A stretch of DNA of 64,000 nt from Aquatica leii (GCA_035610365.1 CM069432.1:10168001-10232000); one strand, 5' to 3'; positions 42,449 through 54,930 are shown, counted from the stretch's first letter. The notes: a model not told the origin generated them from the letters alone. Program-made: numbers and translations.

Positions 42449-43102
42449 ACCGACACACCGACGTCTGAAAGCAACACTGCAGAGATAGAATTGCTCTCAA
42501 ACACTTAAAGAAGGAAGAAATTAACATCATTTTGGAAGACAACGTTGGGTAAGGAAAAGTTGAACATGTGGTAAGATATTTTGGACTAGGTGTAAGAAAT
42601 GAGAGAAGAGAACGATTAACAGAATTCTGTCAGGAATTTATGTTACAATCATAAACACCTTTTTTAAACTACTTGCCAGAAGACTATACACATGACAATC
42701 TCCAGCTGATAACAACCACAGAATCGTGAAAAATCAAATTGACTTTGTGATGATAAACAGACGATATCGCAATGCGATTGTCTCGCTCTCCAAGTGCAGA
42801 TATTCCATCAGATCACAACCTGTTGCTAGTTCGTATTAAACTACGACTAAAGAAAATAGTTAAAAAACTACCCCCAAGAAGTGCGGTACGGAAACTCAAA
42901 GACAACACACTCCAACAAACCAAAAAAGGAAAAACAATAACCTTAAAACTAGATCGAAAAATATATAAAATGGAAATTGAGATATTACAGACAAAACATG
43001 ATAGCTTCAATTTTCATACGAAAATAAAAGAAGCAACAGGAAGATACCAGAGAAGGGGCCCATAAATAATCTTGAACTCGGATAACAACATAATTTCCAA
43101 AA

Positions 43103-43348
43103 TTGATTAAAAAACTCACAAGATGGAAGCAATACATGCAGGAACTGTTCGGAGACGAAAACGCTAGTACTGTGACTACAGCGATCAACTGGGAAAAGTC
43201 CACTATCACACAGACGGAAGTAGAATTAGCTATCAAAAGGCTGAAAAACAACAAAACTCCCGGACCAGACCAGATACATAGAGAAGTTCTCAAACCGTTT
43301 GACACAGAACAAATAAGACTGTTGACCACCCTCTCTAACAAAATCTAA
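43103..43348 (+). pseudogene. RTE reverse transcriptase N-terminal fragment
   Basis: Encodes LTRWKQYMQELFGDENASTV, then TEVELAIKRLKNNKTPGPDQ, the linker and first palm-preceding motif of RTE reverse transcriptases. The sequence downstream is out of frame. The YADD region is not visible, so a large deletion has removed the active site. Confidence 0.65.
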
Positions 43349-44236
43349 ACGATCAAATACCAAATGATTGACTACTGTCAAAATTTATCCCACTTCCCAA
43401 AAAGACGAATGCAAGTAATTTCTCCGACTACAGAATAGTCAGCTTGATGCGCCACGCCCTTAAAGCTTTCCTTAACATTATTCAAGCACAAGTGTATAGA
43501 AAACTCGACACTTAATTTGGTTTCAGAGGGAGACTTGGCACTAGAGGTCTTATTCTTTATACAAATGTTAGTTCAACACGCACGCGACATCAACGCAGGC
43601 GTCTTCGCAAACTTCATAGACCTTTGACAAAGTCCAAATTAGTAAGCTTATCTTAATTCTTCAGATATAGTATGAAGGTAAACTGCAAGAAAACGACGCA
43701 ATCACTAATTATCAGCAAAAAGACGTCAGCAACCTACATATCTGGGCTGCACTTTGAACAAGGACTGGAATCACTCTCGAGAATTAAGATGCCGAATCCA
43801 AAAAGCAAGAGGTACATTTAATAATATGCGCAAAACATTCTGCAACCTATCCCTCGATATTCAGACTCGAATCAGGATTTTGAGATGTTATGTAATTTCA
43901 ACCTTCTTATATTGAGCACCTATGGGTGCACCACGTATCAAACGAGATCATCTTGCAACGGATTGGTAGAATTAGAATATCTTACAAACATCATATTTGG
44001 ACATATGATGCGAAAAAAAATATCACTTACTTTAGCTTATTCTTTAAGGGAAAATAGAAGGTAGAAGATCTGCAAGACCCAGACGACTATCGTGGCTACG
44101 TAACCTGCAAACATGGACTAGAATGACATCAAGAAGTCTATTCATAGCGGCAGTGAACAAAGTAATGTGGTGTAATGTAATAACCGACTAGGTTGCTAAA
44201 ACATATGGGTTTAAACGCGTATAATTTTCGTAAGAA

Positions 44237-44683
44237 TTAATAAATCAAACTTAATGTGTCATTCAATTTCCACGTTACCTTTTGAAGGGGCGGAAGAAAC
44301 ACCATCACTAGTATAATAAACAAAAAAATTGTGTTTTCTTTGTCACCCATATCCTGCTTTACTATAATAGAATAAATAATCGTTTTAATTGTATTAGATC
44401 TTGTACATTTTCGTTTCCTGCTAGATCCAATAATATTATTACTGCCACCACTATCGTTACCTTCATTATCTAAAGGCACATCATTGTCATCCTTCTTATC
44501 AAATATTCCAATTTCAAAATTTTTGCTATTTTCAGAGTCACTACTCTCTGTCTCATAATTTTTATCATCCACAGAATCATCACTAAAAAAGTATACGATA
44601 TCGTCACTTTCATCCGACCGATTTCCCAGATCTTCAAATCCTATTTGAGTTAGAGGACGTTTGTTCTTAGAGTTTGTACGCAA
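44237..44683 (-). CDS. Unrecognised acidic open frame
   Basis: 148 codons. The first two thirds are rich in Asp, Ser, Asn and Glu (SDESDDIVYFFSDDSVDD, NDSGGSNNI), then a basic motif SRKRKCTRSN, then a hydrophobic tail that looks non-coding. The acidic, serine-rich start is reminiscent of the N-terminus of piggyBac-type transposases, but no DDD domain follows, so this is only a suggestion. It may be the remains of a transposase or chance coding in low-complexity DNA. Confidence 0.3.
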   Translation of the reverse strand: MRTNSKNKRPLTQIGFEDLGNRSDESDDIVYFFSDDSVDDKNYETESSDSENSKNFEIGIFDKKDDNDVPLDNEGNDSGGSNNIIGSSRKRKCTRSNTIKTIIYSIIVKQDMGDKENTIFLFIILVMVFLPPLQKVTWKLNDTLSLIY

Positions 44684-44689
44684 AGCATT

Positions 44690-45000
44690 CGATATTTTTT
44701 ATTCACATAGCTGCAACTGTAAAAATAAAAACATCTAAAACAGAGGAAATGCATTTTGAGATTAGGTAGTTGTTGATATCAGTAATTAGCTACATCAGTA
44801 CAACAAAAACACTAGGCTTATTAGGGTCTTCCATTTTACAATAGACATTATTTAGCAATAAAACCTAGATTTCAAATCACTTTAATATTTAAAACTACGG
44901 AAACGTACTGCATACGTGCTTATATACAGTTAAACTGACATTTTACTAAAACAACAGTGGACTACCGTCTAAAACCAAAGGCCAGTATAATGGCCACCAT
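44690..45000. other. Intergenic sequence
   Basis: AT-rich, no recognised feature. It includes a short inverted motif GGCCAGTATAATGGCC near 44980. Confidence 0.4.
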
Positions 45001-46430
45001 TCTGAAAAATTGCTATGCATAATATGTACGAGAAAGAAAAGGAGGAGAACGAGGAAGAAGAGGAAGCAGACCCACGATGCCACCCGAACTTGCTTGGTAC
45101 AAGTTCGCCACAAGAGGGATAGGTTAAGTAAAGAAACGTTGCGAGTAGATAAATATTCTTACAAGTCCAGTAGGATGGGCTAAGTATTTCTGCGTGCTAT
45201 GAGAGCACGAGGTGCCTTGCGGGTTATTCTCGCTTATAGGTTAATACCAAGTCGGTAAGGAAAAGGATCTGCATATAGATAAGGAAAAATAAAGTAAGGT
45301 AGAATATTAATCAAACAGCGACAGCTAATACGAAAATCAAACGTGTTATTTAACTAAAAATGTAATAAACTAAAGTGACTTTAAATAAACATGCAATGTT
45401 ATATAACGAAACTAAATTTCTACTTTGCCATCGTTGTTGCAAAATAATAAAATTTAATTACTATGGATAAGTTTGGAAAACTAAAAAAATCAAGTAACTA
45501 AGTAAAAGCTCTGGTCTCTCTTTCCAAACAGCCTATACACATTTACATTAGGCAACAGTCTAAGGAAGGCCTGAAGGGATTCGGAATAGGGATTGATCGT
45601 GGCTAACAGGTCACCCCGAACGCCGCCAAATTCGTGAAAACCGAGAATTCGATGTACTGGGGTATCAAGAACGCCACACAACGGGTAGCTGTCGTCATCC
45701 AAAACGCTAATCCATTTTAAATGACAACGAAATCCGCCGTGTGACGACAAGATTTGAACTGCTTCTCGTACAGGGACGTGGAACATTCTGACCCAGATAA
45801 GGATGTCTGGAATAAGAGAGTAGGCGTTACGCCCGTTCTGGGAAGTGTCCCACAGTTGCTGCTATTCACTCAAGATCAAGATCTTCAAGTGACGATTGGT
45901 CGCTGAAAAGGACGAAAAATCGTTGAGCGAAACGTGCTGGTCAAGGAATTTGCACGTGCCAGCCTTGCTAATAACTTTGGTGCAGTAAATTTCCTGCAAA
46001 AGGAGATGTAGGAGAGGATGCTGGGATATGTCACAGAGGGTATCTACGGGTAGGGTGCGATAGCCCCAAGGATAGCTTTAAAAAATGAAGATTGCAGCGA
46101 GGCCAGTTTCCTGACCACGTGGGAATGTCAAAGTCTGTGATACCAAATGTCTAGACCATAAGTGAAGAAGAGTATAACTGCACTGTTAAAGATATTTGCA
46201 AGAGATTTTTGTGTAGGTTCTATTTCAAGCTTGTCAAACACGAATGCGCAATGTTTTAGAAAAGTCAATCTGTCGTGAAACAAAAGTCGGAGGTACTTGA
46301 ATATAAAAACCCTACGGACGAGAATGTTGTTGAGGCGCAGTGAAAGATCTCGTTTTAAAGTAGAACCAAAAACCATGTACTTAGTCTTGTCCGCTTAAAC
46401 CGTCAACGACAACAACTTGCAACAGCATAT
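45000..46430 (-). mobile_element. R1-clade 3' fragment, same family as 55000-59290
   Basis: A minus-strand copy of the 3' end of the element at 55000-59290. The C-terminal ORF2 part (45786-45490) has WISVLDDDSYPLCGVLDTPV followed by HRILGFHEF, matching 58360-58460. The part 46376-46128 has MVFGSTLKRDLSLRLNNILV, matching 57679 onwards. The 3' untranslated region also matches (45040-45130 against 58975-59050, with GGCGAACTTGTACCAAGCAA on one strand). It is 5' truncated near 46430, typical of incomplete reverse transcription. Confidence 0.85.
45490..46376 (-). pseudogene. R1-clade ORF2 C-terminal part
   Basis: Thumb and C-terminal region of an R1-clade ORF2. The open stretches are 46376-46128 and 45786-45490, with shifted frames between them (VDTLCDISQHPLLHLLLQ near 46020). 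The Cys-His region C-G-V-x2-T-P-x-H-R-I matches the intact copy at 58396-58440, but one Cys (PLCGV) is retained while the later one is lost. Non-functional. Confidence 0.8.
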
Positions 46431-46559
46431 AAGTTCTATAAAATAATGGATTCTATACTGGCAAGGAGCTGTGCCGAGAATCTTAGATGACCACTATAGT
46501 GGCCCGTAGTACTCAACGTGTCAAATTACATTTTCTCAAAAAGCCTAACTTGTGCACAA

Positions 46560-49200
46560 CCCTCCACATGAATCATTGTAAAAAATGCACGACATTAAAT
46601 GCCATTGTGGGATTTATGTTCTAGAAACCTAGTGGCAGCTAAAATATCTGTAGTAGAGAAAAGCATCAGAAGGGAGTTCATTATCGGATCCGGTTATTTT
46701 TCTTATAACCAGACAGGATCACCGCCGCCGGAGGAAATCCAACAGCTGAATGACAGTGGGACAAACAAACCGCTAAATCACGAATGCGATGCCAATGCAT
46801 ACCACATCTTGTGGTAAAGTACAAACAAAAATCCAAAAAGTGAAAAACTTTTAGAATTTATTCTAAAAGGAAGTTTAGACATGATAAATAACGAAGATGC
46901 GCTTACTTTTATAACCGTTTGGCATAGTTATTGACCTTACGTTTGCTAGTTCACAGACGAGCAAAGTGATAAAAATAGGGCATGTATCAGATAAACCTTC
47001 TTTATTTGATCAGGGATACATTCTATTCAACACTGGATCAGACAAAAAACTTTTAATGGAATACAGAAACCCGAAAAAAACCGAATGGGATTTGTTCAAC
47101 AAAACAAGTCAGAGACTGTTTTACAGTTGCAAAATTAACGCATAAGCTAGAACGAATGACGGACAGTATTGTAAATTCATTAGAATACGCATTTGAAGCA
47201 AGTTGCTCAAAAATTGTCAAACGAACTCTCAATAGGATAACTTGGTGGAACAGGGAGACGCAGTCAAAAAAAAGACTGGGATGAATACAGAACCAGCTTT
47301 ACAACATACAACAATGTTATTAAAAACGCAAAGAGAGACTCATAGAGAAGGTACTGTAGGGACTTAAATAACCAACCTACAAGTTTCCGACTCCCAACAG
47401 TTCTTAGCAAGAACCGCACTGAAGACATTGGTTCTTTGCTGACCAAAAGCGGAAAGTTTACAGACTTGGTTGAACCGTTAACTGAGGTTCTTAAGCACTA
47501 GAGCCTAGAAGTACGAAACAAACGGGTACTCAAAAGGAACTGGAACTGTGCAAAAAATAATTAATTTTAAGAACTTAGTTTGGGGAATCAATACGTTTAA
47601 ACCTTTTCAGTCTCCAACAGCCGACGCAATCTATTCCATGCTGCTAAAGAAATTTGCTGCTCTGCGAAACGCAGTACGCAAAATTCCAGAACCAGCTTAG
47701 CACTTTCGCATATACCAAACAGCTGGTTTGTCAAGGTGGGGGATCTAAACCAGGAAGATTTACGTACGCTCAGGCAAAATCTTACAGACCGATCAGCTTG
47801 ATTTCCTTCGTCTTAAAACTACTTGAGAAAGTAGTCGACAGGTATATACGGGACGCGACACTAAAAGCTTTGCCTCTGCACCGAAACTAGTATGCTTACC
47901 AATCCGGGAAATCTTGCGAACCAAACGGATGGTCGGGCACACCTGGGAATTGAAACCAACGATCAATCAATGGTTATATACTGTGGTAACAAGACCCATC
48001 CTAACATACGGTGCGCTTGTATGAGGTGAGAGAACCAATCTAAAAAGCACAGCTGCTAAACTAGTCTAAGTACAGAGAATGGCATGTCTATGCTGATAAC
48101 AGAAGCAATTAGAACCACGCTCACAACAGCGATAGAGGCACTTTCTCTTCCACCGCTTCATCTCGTTGTAATGATGGAACCAAAACAAGCTGCATACAGG
48201 TTGCAGATTAATGAACACACGTCAATTACCGGAAAAAACAAACAGGGTATATACAACGTACTACGAGAATAAACAAACTGTCACAAGACGAGTAAACAAA
48301 AAGATTTACCCGGGCGCTGTTAAAGGAACTATCTGGTACACAGATGGGGCCAAAAATCGCAACAGAACCAGTGCAGAAATATATAGAAGCATGCACCATG
48401 GAAAGCAATTATTCCTGACCTTGGGTAAATATGCGTACGCTTGTCAAGCTGAAGTTGCTACTATTGATTGGTGTGTCAGGAACACCATCAACTTGAAATC
48501 ATACGCATATGGTCCAATATCGTGTATGACAGCCAAGCAGCTCTACTGGCTAAAATCACAAGTAATAAAATATTGGCAACTCGCCAACCAGTGCAGCTCA
48601 TCTAGATACCAAAAGACTAGAATGCAAATGCCTAATGACGGACGCATTAGCTAAAATAGGCACAACAGACACATATAAGTATCGAACCTAAACCCATTTT
48701 CGAAAACGCTTACAAGATCGAAAAAAAGAAATTCGCAGCAAGCTTGCTACGGACCATAAAAAAACCATAGAAAAACTCTTCGCGCATGAGGCACACAAAA
48801 CTCTTCCTTACAAAGCCACAATCAAACACTCAAAATGCACTATCAAGCATAAGTCGACAAAAGTAAAGAAACTAACGGGACTAATAACAAGGCGTTAACA
48901 AACAAGCGTGAAATGGGATTGCAAAATAACCCTTTATGCCGCGGATGCTTGGAGGAGGACGAGACACCGTAGCATCTGCTGTGTAAATGCAAACCATATC
49001 AAATGCAACGCACAACGATTCTCACCAAACCAAAACTAACCGATGATGAGTCGAAAAATGCCCCTTGGAATAAGCTTCTGGACTTCATTGACAAAACAGA
49101 ACTGCTGAAGCAGTAATAAATCAGAGATACACATAAGGACCAATAAGACAACAGTACAAAGGCGCTAGACGAACCAACCCTTGAATAAAAAAAAACAGCA
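46560..49200 (+). mobile_element. I-clade non-LTR remnant with RNase H
   Basis: Endonuclease pieces start with CSRNLVAAKISVVEKSI and SGYFSYNQTG (46599-46817) and CDANAYHILW near 46788. A reverse transcriptase start lies at about 47780-47890 (SYRPISLISFVLKLLEKVVD, then ALPLHRNQYAYQSGKSCE). The catalytic core has been deleted: the sequence jumps to the C-terminal RPILTYGAL near 47995. An RNase H (GTIWYTDGAKNRNRT) follows at 48330, then a zinc-like end (NNPLCRGCLEEDETP near 48930), and an A-rich tail at about 49190. An RNase H after the reverse transcriptase marks the I group. Confidence 0.8.
48211..48654 (+). pseudogene. I-clade RNase H domain fragment
   Basis: 147 codons. KGTIWYTDGAKNRNRTSAEI has the first catalytic Asp (YTDGAK, normally YTDGSK). 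KYAYACQAEVATIDWCVRNT has the catalytic Glu (QAE). The third motif is present only as ISCMTAKQLYWL, where SDSQAAL is expected, so the next Asp is lost by frameshift. In I elements this domain removes RNA from the hybrid. Confidence 0.75.
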
Positions 49201-49449
49201 TAATTTTATTTTTGAGGCTTTCGCTGCCATGATTTTTTAACAAATAATTATTTTCGGGTTTTGAGCCGCGTTCCATATTTACACTTTTCACAAAATTCAT
49301 AAAACTTAGAAAGGTTACAAATTTTAAAAAATCTACAATCTGTCTTCTTCAGAAAAAACTGAAACTGCAGATATAGGATCCTGACAAGCCTTTATATTAC
49401 GCCGTTCGGGTCAGTGGTTTGTGACGGTTCCGATTCATTAGTTTTCCGG

Positions 49450-50095
49450 AACATGTTTCTCACATTGGCGCTAGATCGATTCCATTATCCCTATTAAAAT
49501 TCTCGTACTTCTGGATTTCAATGGCTTCCTTGTATAGTCTAGGCCAGAAGCTTTGGGATTCAGCCAACATTGTTGCCTCTTCAAATTTTATCGTGTAACC
49601 GCTGTCTAAAAGTATTCCGCAACAGCAGATCTTGTGTTGTGTTTCTTTGTATCCGCTTTATGTTCTTTTAATCTGGTAGCTATGCTGCGTCCCGTTTGTC
49701 CTATGTAAGCCAGCCCACACGAACAAGGGATGTGGTAGACCCCTGGTTCCTCGTGTGGTGCTTTTGTTTTTTTTGATTTTGAGAAATTGGCGGTTATTTT
49801 ATTTGTTGCAGTGAAGATCACTTTGATATTTTTTCCCTCTAAGTATCCTGGCCATTTTATCCGTGCAGCCTTTCATGTAAGAAAGGTGTTTCCTTACTGT
49901 GTGTGTTAATTGCTCGATATATGTCTGCTTTTCTAAAACCGTTTTTTTATTAAGGCGTTTGTTAGGCGACTTAGCTTGGTATTTAACATGTTCGTTTCAC
50001 TGATCGCCTTGGCTCTGTGAACTAAAGTTTTTAGAACTGCAAACTTCTGAGCTGGATGATGATGTAATTTGGCGTTGAGATATCTGTCAGTATTA
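49450..50095 (-). pseudogene. Penelope linker and GIY-YIG endonuclease
   Basis: Starting at 50095 the minus strand reads TDRYLNAKLHHHPAQKFAVL, a CCHH-like linker, then NALIKKRF. After a frame change comes the endonuclease (49821-49606): GVYHIPCSCGLAYIGQTGRS contains the YxI...YIG signature, and TRLKEH supplies the Arg and Glu-side motif. The C-terminal part continues in a shifted frame (EAIEIQKYENFNRDNGIDLA near 49530-49480). The nuclease nicks target DNA. Frameshifts inactivate this copy. Confidence 0.85.
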
Positions 50096-51190
50096 GAAAA
50101 ATGCAAGAAAATTCTAGAAAAATGGAAAAAAAGCTTGGCGAAAATGGAAGAAAATTCTAGAAAAATGGATAAAAAATGTTCCAAAATTTTCAAGAAATAA
50201 AAGAAATGCGTACTAGTAATGAAAATCAAATAAAAACTATAGAAGAATAAATATATATAAATGTATAACACCAGATTAAAACTGTTCAAGAAGAAATGCT
50301 AAACGATATTTTGAATTTAAGAAAAGCAGTAGAAGACAAAATAAAAGAAGTACAAAACAAGTTAGAACAAAAGTTAAAATAAAATTCAGAAACAATAGAA
50401 GACAAACAAAAGCAAAAATTAAAAGAAAGAATACAACTGCTTGAAGAAAGAATGAACCAAATGATCTACCATGATGAAGAAAGTGTCACAGGCGAAAAAT
50501 TATTAATAGATCATCGAGAAAACCAATAACAAATTTAAAGTTGCACTTCCAAATTTTGATGGTAAAGTTCCATGGTCAATCTACCACAAACAGTTTGAAG
50601 CCGCATCTATAACTAATGGTTGGTTGGAGCAGAAAGCCACCTCTTTAATAGTGGTTTCAAGTAGAAAAGAGCGTGGAATTATGCAGACTGTTTCTGACTA
50701 CCTCCAAAAAATTAAAAAAATTTCATTTTTCACTCCTTAGTACCACTGTAAGTTTGCGCGCACATCAATTTTAAATCTAAACACCAGGTTTTAGAGTTTG
50801 AAGCAGCAAAACATGCGTCGCACTAATACAGTCAAAATCCGAGTGTAACTGCTAATGTACCCGCGCAGACTCAAGAAAGCAATAAAGAAATAGTGAGACA
50901 AATGCTTCGAGAAAGAAAAAGTAGTGACAACTTCAAAGCGCGGTGAAATATACCACGTATGAAAACACTGTACTAAGCCTAAGAAGAAGATAAGAAGAGT
51001 GCTTAAACTAGTTGACCAAATGAAACAAAAGTAAATCTTATTTAAGGATGTACCATTTGTATTGCATCGTTATGGAACCATTAGACAGCATTTACCTCAA
51101 AAACAAGATCAATAGACAAAGTGCTCAGATACTGGTTGACAAAGCAACGAGAAAAACCATCATTTGTCATGATTAGAACATAAGTAGACA

Positions 51191-51409
51191 TTGCAGATAA
51201 CATTACGACTTCAAACGGCTACGATCAAAAAAATACCTACTCACGGACAAATAAAAGTGACCATTGGTTTGGGAAATAGAGTACTCAACCATAAAGTACT
51301 AGTAGCCGACATCACGGAGAAAGTTATCTTACGAATGAACGTTACAAAAGGGTATTGGTTCATTTGTCAGCAAAAGCTTCCGGACGAGTGTTATTCAGTA
51401 AAGACGTGA
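51191..51409 (+). pseudogene. Gypsy-B remnant protease region
   Basis: Encodes LRLQTATIKKIPTHGQIKVT followed by IGLGNRVLNHKVLVADITEK, which aligns with 27980-28120 of the full-length copy. The active-site region upstream reads VDKATRKTIICH, so the DTG motif is destroyed (D-K-A). Confidence 0.7.
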
Positions 51410-52164
51410 ATCTGCCTGAAAGGACTAAAAGTGTGGTGATGGCACGCCGGAATAGAAATTTTCGGGAAGTCTACATTTGTGCTGTCGAACCAATGAAAAG
51501 CGATTTAGAATGATCGAGATCTTGAATGGCAACTCAGATACAGTAACGTTGAAAAAGAAGACCGTGGTAGGCTAATGTACGTCAGTATTTCCAATTGTGA
51601 GATGCACCATTTTAGTGAAGCTACGTCTTTAAAGAAGTACTTACAACATCTATTAGACATTCTTACCTTCAAGTGCCAAAACTTCAGCCAAGACCAGCTG
51701 GCTTAAATTAAACAGTTGTTCTAGCAGTATCAAAATGCTATACGCTAGAGAGTAGTTCCAATGAAAGAACTGACGTAGTGAAGCACAAAATTAATACCAC
51801 GGCCGCTCGACTAATACGACAATATTCACAATGACTTTCTTTGGAAAGAAAGTCAGAAAAGATGACACACTTGTTTTGGATACCGATGCAAGTAATCTGG
51901 TTATAGGTGCAGTTCTTTCACGTGCAAAATGCACAAGAACAGTCATTGCATATTTTTTAGCGAAGTTTTGTCTAGGCCAGAAAAAAATATTTAGTGACTA
52001 GAAGAAAACTACTAGCATTTTTATGAATATAGACGCAAATGCAAGAAGGATTGAGAGATTGCAAGAACATGACTATGACACAGAACACCGGAAGAAGTTA
52101 TCATAACGCTGATGCCTTGGTAAGAAAACCATTTTCGCCAAACTGCATTTATTGCATGTCATTA

Positions 52165-52950
52165 CTAATTTTTTTGTTTAAAAGTTACATTTCTTACTAA
52201 ATTTCACGAAGTTACTGGTTGCAGACCTTACTGGTTGTAAAATTTTAAATTTATTTGACACTTGAAAAAGGATCTCGTCCGGGCCCAGTGGTACTGTTAC
52301 TTGCTTACTTTAAGTCGCTGTAAACGGTCGATTTTGTTAAAGCGCTGCCCAATAAATTTTAGTAACTTTTATTTCCAATTAATTTTTATCGTCAGTTATA
52401 TTTTTAATACGTTTTTAGCGATTACGCTGATATTAAAAATTGTTCAGTATACTTAACAGGATTAAAGCGATTTTTGTTTAAGTTGGCGTTGTCAGGTAAA
52501 GAAAATGGTTTCGGCCATGCTGCTGTTAATATTTTTGAAATTTTTATAACGGGTTTTCTGGACTCGAGACCACTTTCACAGCGTTTGTAAACTGCGGAAA
52601 GAGTAATTTTTTTGGCAATGGTGTCGCATATCTAATAACCTTCGAAATACTGTTAAAACAAAAAGTAGAAGTAGCACAAATTATTGTTGAATAAAATTAT
52701 ATAAGCTTGTTACGTTTCTCGTCGATCGTTGATTTTTTTTTTTCTTCTATTTTATTCTTTTCGTTAATGTGTTTAGACGTGTTCTTAGAATCTCCGAGCC
52801 GAGGATCTTATCAGTACGAGAAACCGCGCTTATTTTGCTGTTTCTTTTATTATAGTTTTCTAAACCACGCCTACTCACCGACATTGTAGCTAACTGTAGT
52901 GACGTGACTGTTACCAAAAAAATCAAATGCCTTCGATGAACTACTGTAAT
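52165..52950. mobile_element. Unclassified 0.8-kb insert in the Gypsy-B remnant
   Basis: RNase H-integrase linker coding stops at about 52165 and resumes at about 52955 (EWKPEQLRCKPENDFELRLF in shifted frames). The intervening bases have no coding capacity and no clear ends. I cannot assign a family. Confidence 0.45.
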
Positions 52951-53249
52951 TGATGACGAGTGAAAACCTGAGCAGTTGCGTTGTAAACCAGAAAACGATT
53001 TCGAATTAAGACTATTTCTGAACTGGAAACCAAACGACTTTTAACCTAAGAAAAAGTGAGTGCTTTAAGCAAAAAACATCAAAACATACTGGGCGCACTG
53101 TTTGAGACTAAAAGACAGTTTTTTTTAACTATCCCTAGGGAATGTCGAGGGCACGGAGAACAGGCTGCAGTTGAGCCGAGTGTCAGAAGTGTTGCAGCAT
53201 TTGCACGATGGTACATCTGGAAGCCACTTTGGCGTAAAGAAAACATTGT

Positions 53250-53510
53250 TAATTGTGGTTAGTCATTGAGTTTTCACAATTTATATTTTAGGAAAATTTT
53301 TGGTACGGCGCTGGTAGCAAACGCGCTACTGACTGTATAATTCCATATTCGAGTGAATTCTCTGTTCATTTTCCTTTAGACTGTTGCTGTGCGTGGTTGA
53401 AATTGTTCAAAACTTTGAATCGTTTACTCTTATGTACTTTCATTTCACTTAATTTCGCGTCGTTTTCTATTATTGGGTGATAGGTATCTTTTGGTTTAGA
53501 GCTATCTTAG
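53250..53510. other. Foreign segment replacing the integrase core of the Gypsy-B remnant
   Basis: The full-length copy has the catalytic core between GGHFGIKKTL and QTPSCVML. Here roughly 260 unrelated bases stand in its place. No gene or known repeat is seen. Confidence 0.4.
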
Positions 53511-53654
53511 CCAAAGTAGGCCAAACACTATCCTGTGTCATGCTTAGTTAAAAATACGACTGCTTTAAGAGCTCTAACTTGTACATAGATCCAAAGAAGA
53601 AAGTGCTGAAGAAAACTACGTCAGCAAGTTGATAAAGAAACTAGACGAAGTACC

Positions 53655-54930
53655 AGAAGGGTGTCGGTTTTCTATATACTTGATGTCCCAATTTGTTGTC
53701 CATATTTCCAGTGACCAGTACGTCCAAGAACGGAATGCTTCTGTTTGTTTCCTTTTCCATGGTGAATTTGATGTTGAAATCTAACTGCTTGATGTTATCC
53801 AGAAAGTTGTGTAGTGTTTCTGTTCCATGAGACCAAATTACAAATGTATCGTCCACATAACGTAGCCAGCATTTTGGTTTGATGGTAGCTGTTTCTAATG
53901 CTCTTGCTTCAAAATCCTCCATAAATATATTGGCGATGACTGGAGAAAGTGGTGATCCCATGGTTGCCCCTTCAATTTGTTCGTATATAATATTGTTGAA
54001 TGAGAAGTACGTGGACTTTAAACATAGCTCAATTAGTCCGTTAAGCTCCTCATCCAAATCCGCTTTACGTAATTTGGTCTTGATGATCTTCAGTGCTGTT
54101 TGTAGTGGCAGTTTTGTGAAGAGAGATGTCACATCGAAACTGACTAAAATGTCTTCCGGGTCCAGTTTAATTTCTTTAATTCTTGAGACGAAGTGTTGGA
54201 AATTCTTTATGTGATGGATGCTTTTTCCCGTAAGCGGTTGTAAAATGGTACATAAGTATCTAGCCAGAAGATGAGTGGCTAAACCTGTAGCACTCACAGT
54301 TGGGCGAAGCCGTACCCTTGGTTTGTGGATTTTTGGAAAGCCGTAAAGGTGTGGCATCCTGGTGTCTGTAGGAATTAGTCGTCTTTTTTGATGTTCCGGG
54401 ATCGTGCTTGCGGATTTTACAGCGGCCGAAATCTTTCTCTCTAGAAGATTTATTGGATCTTCTTTAATGGTTTGTACGCCGAATCTTGTAGCAAAGTATC
54501 GATTTTTTCCATGTAGTCGATGGTGTTCATGATTACAGAAGCATTTCCTCTATCAGCTGGTAATACAGTCATTTCTTTGTTGGTCTTCAGTTCCCTTAGA
54601 GCATTTCTTTCCACTCGATTGATGTTGGATTTCGGTGCTGTAGATTTCTTCAGAATATCGGCTGTTTTGACCCTCACCTCTTCTGGAATATGCTGTGGTA
54701 GAGTTCTGAGCGTGCTTTCTAACGAATTCACTATTTCTTCCTTTGGTATAAATTTTGGTGTGATAGCAAAATTGAATCCTTTTGATAAAATGACTGTTGC
54801 TGGTCCACTGAGTGTGTTGGAAGACATACTGATGATGATCCTGCCTGTCTCTAATTGCGGCGGTGAAGGATGTTGTACTTCTTGTAACTTCTACTCTGGT
54901 TTCTCTTCAGTTTGCGAATAAAGCTTTCTT
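53655..54930 (-). pseudogene. Penelope reverse transcriptase
   Basis: The open part 54357-53641 has MPHLYGFPKIHKPRVRLRPT, then LVSFDVTSLFTKLPL (first catalytic Asp), then GATMGSPLSPVIANIFMEDF, WLRYVDDTFVIWSHG (catalytic YVDD), and ETNRSIPFLDVLVTG. These are Penelope motifs. The N-terminal part is open at 54827-54450 (VLPADRGNASVIMNTIDYME) and is joined by a single frameshift near 54450. The 238-residue core frame has all catalytic residues, so this reverse transcriptase was lost recently relative to other elements here. Confidence 0.88.

Larger units (their letters stand above)
41800..44200 (+). mobile_element. RTE-clade non-LTR remnant
   Basis: A leader (about 41800-42190) is followed by an endonuclease. 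42200-42448 encodes VAIIFNKQTNLTVGFIPISS plus VALIKIKAKPFDPSIIQT, in the style of RTE endonucleases often annotated as craniofacial development protein 2-like. RNQIDFVMINRRYRNAI lies near 42725-42775, then DIPSDHNLLLVRIKLRLKK from 42800. The reverse transcriptase begins LAIKRLKNNKTPGPDQIHRE (43228-43287), but its catalytic core is mostly missing. The C-terminal end has TYLGCTLNKDWNH (43735-43775), then RRLSWLRNLQTWT near 44085. Many stops and deletions. Confidence 0.75.
50095..53655 (+). mobile_element. Gypsy-B remnant nested in Penelope, no LTRs
   Basis: Begins inside the gag coiled coil (KMQENSRKMEKKLGE-type repeats) and ends inside the integrase C-terminal region (KKLDEV at 53635-53650). 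It has gag pieces (50460-51000), a protease remnant (51191-51409, TIGLGNRVLNHKVLVADITE), a linker with most of the reverse transcriptase deleted at about 51840, an RNase H start (LDTDASNLVIGAVLS near 51870), and an integrase start near 53190 (LHDGTSGSHFGVKK). It carries two further inserts (52165-52950, 53250-53510). With both ends truncated, the way it entered Penelope is unclear. Confidence 0.8.

Noticed and set aside
48226-48408. Minus-strand small frame
   Set aside because: Opposite the I-clade RNase H, with no features.
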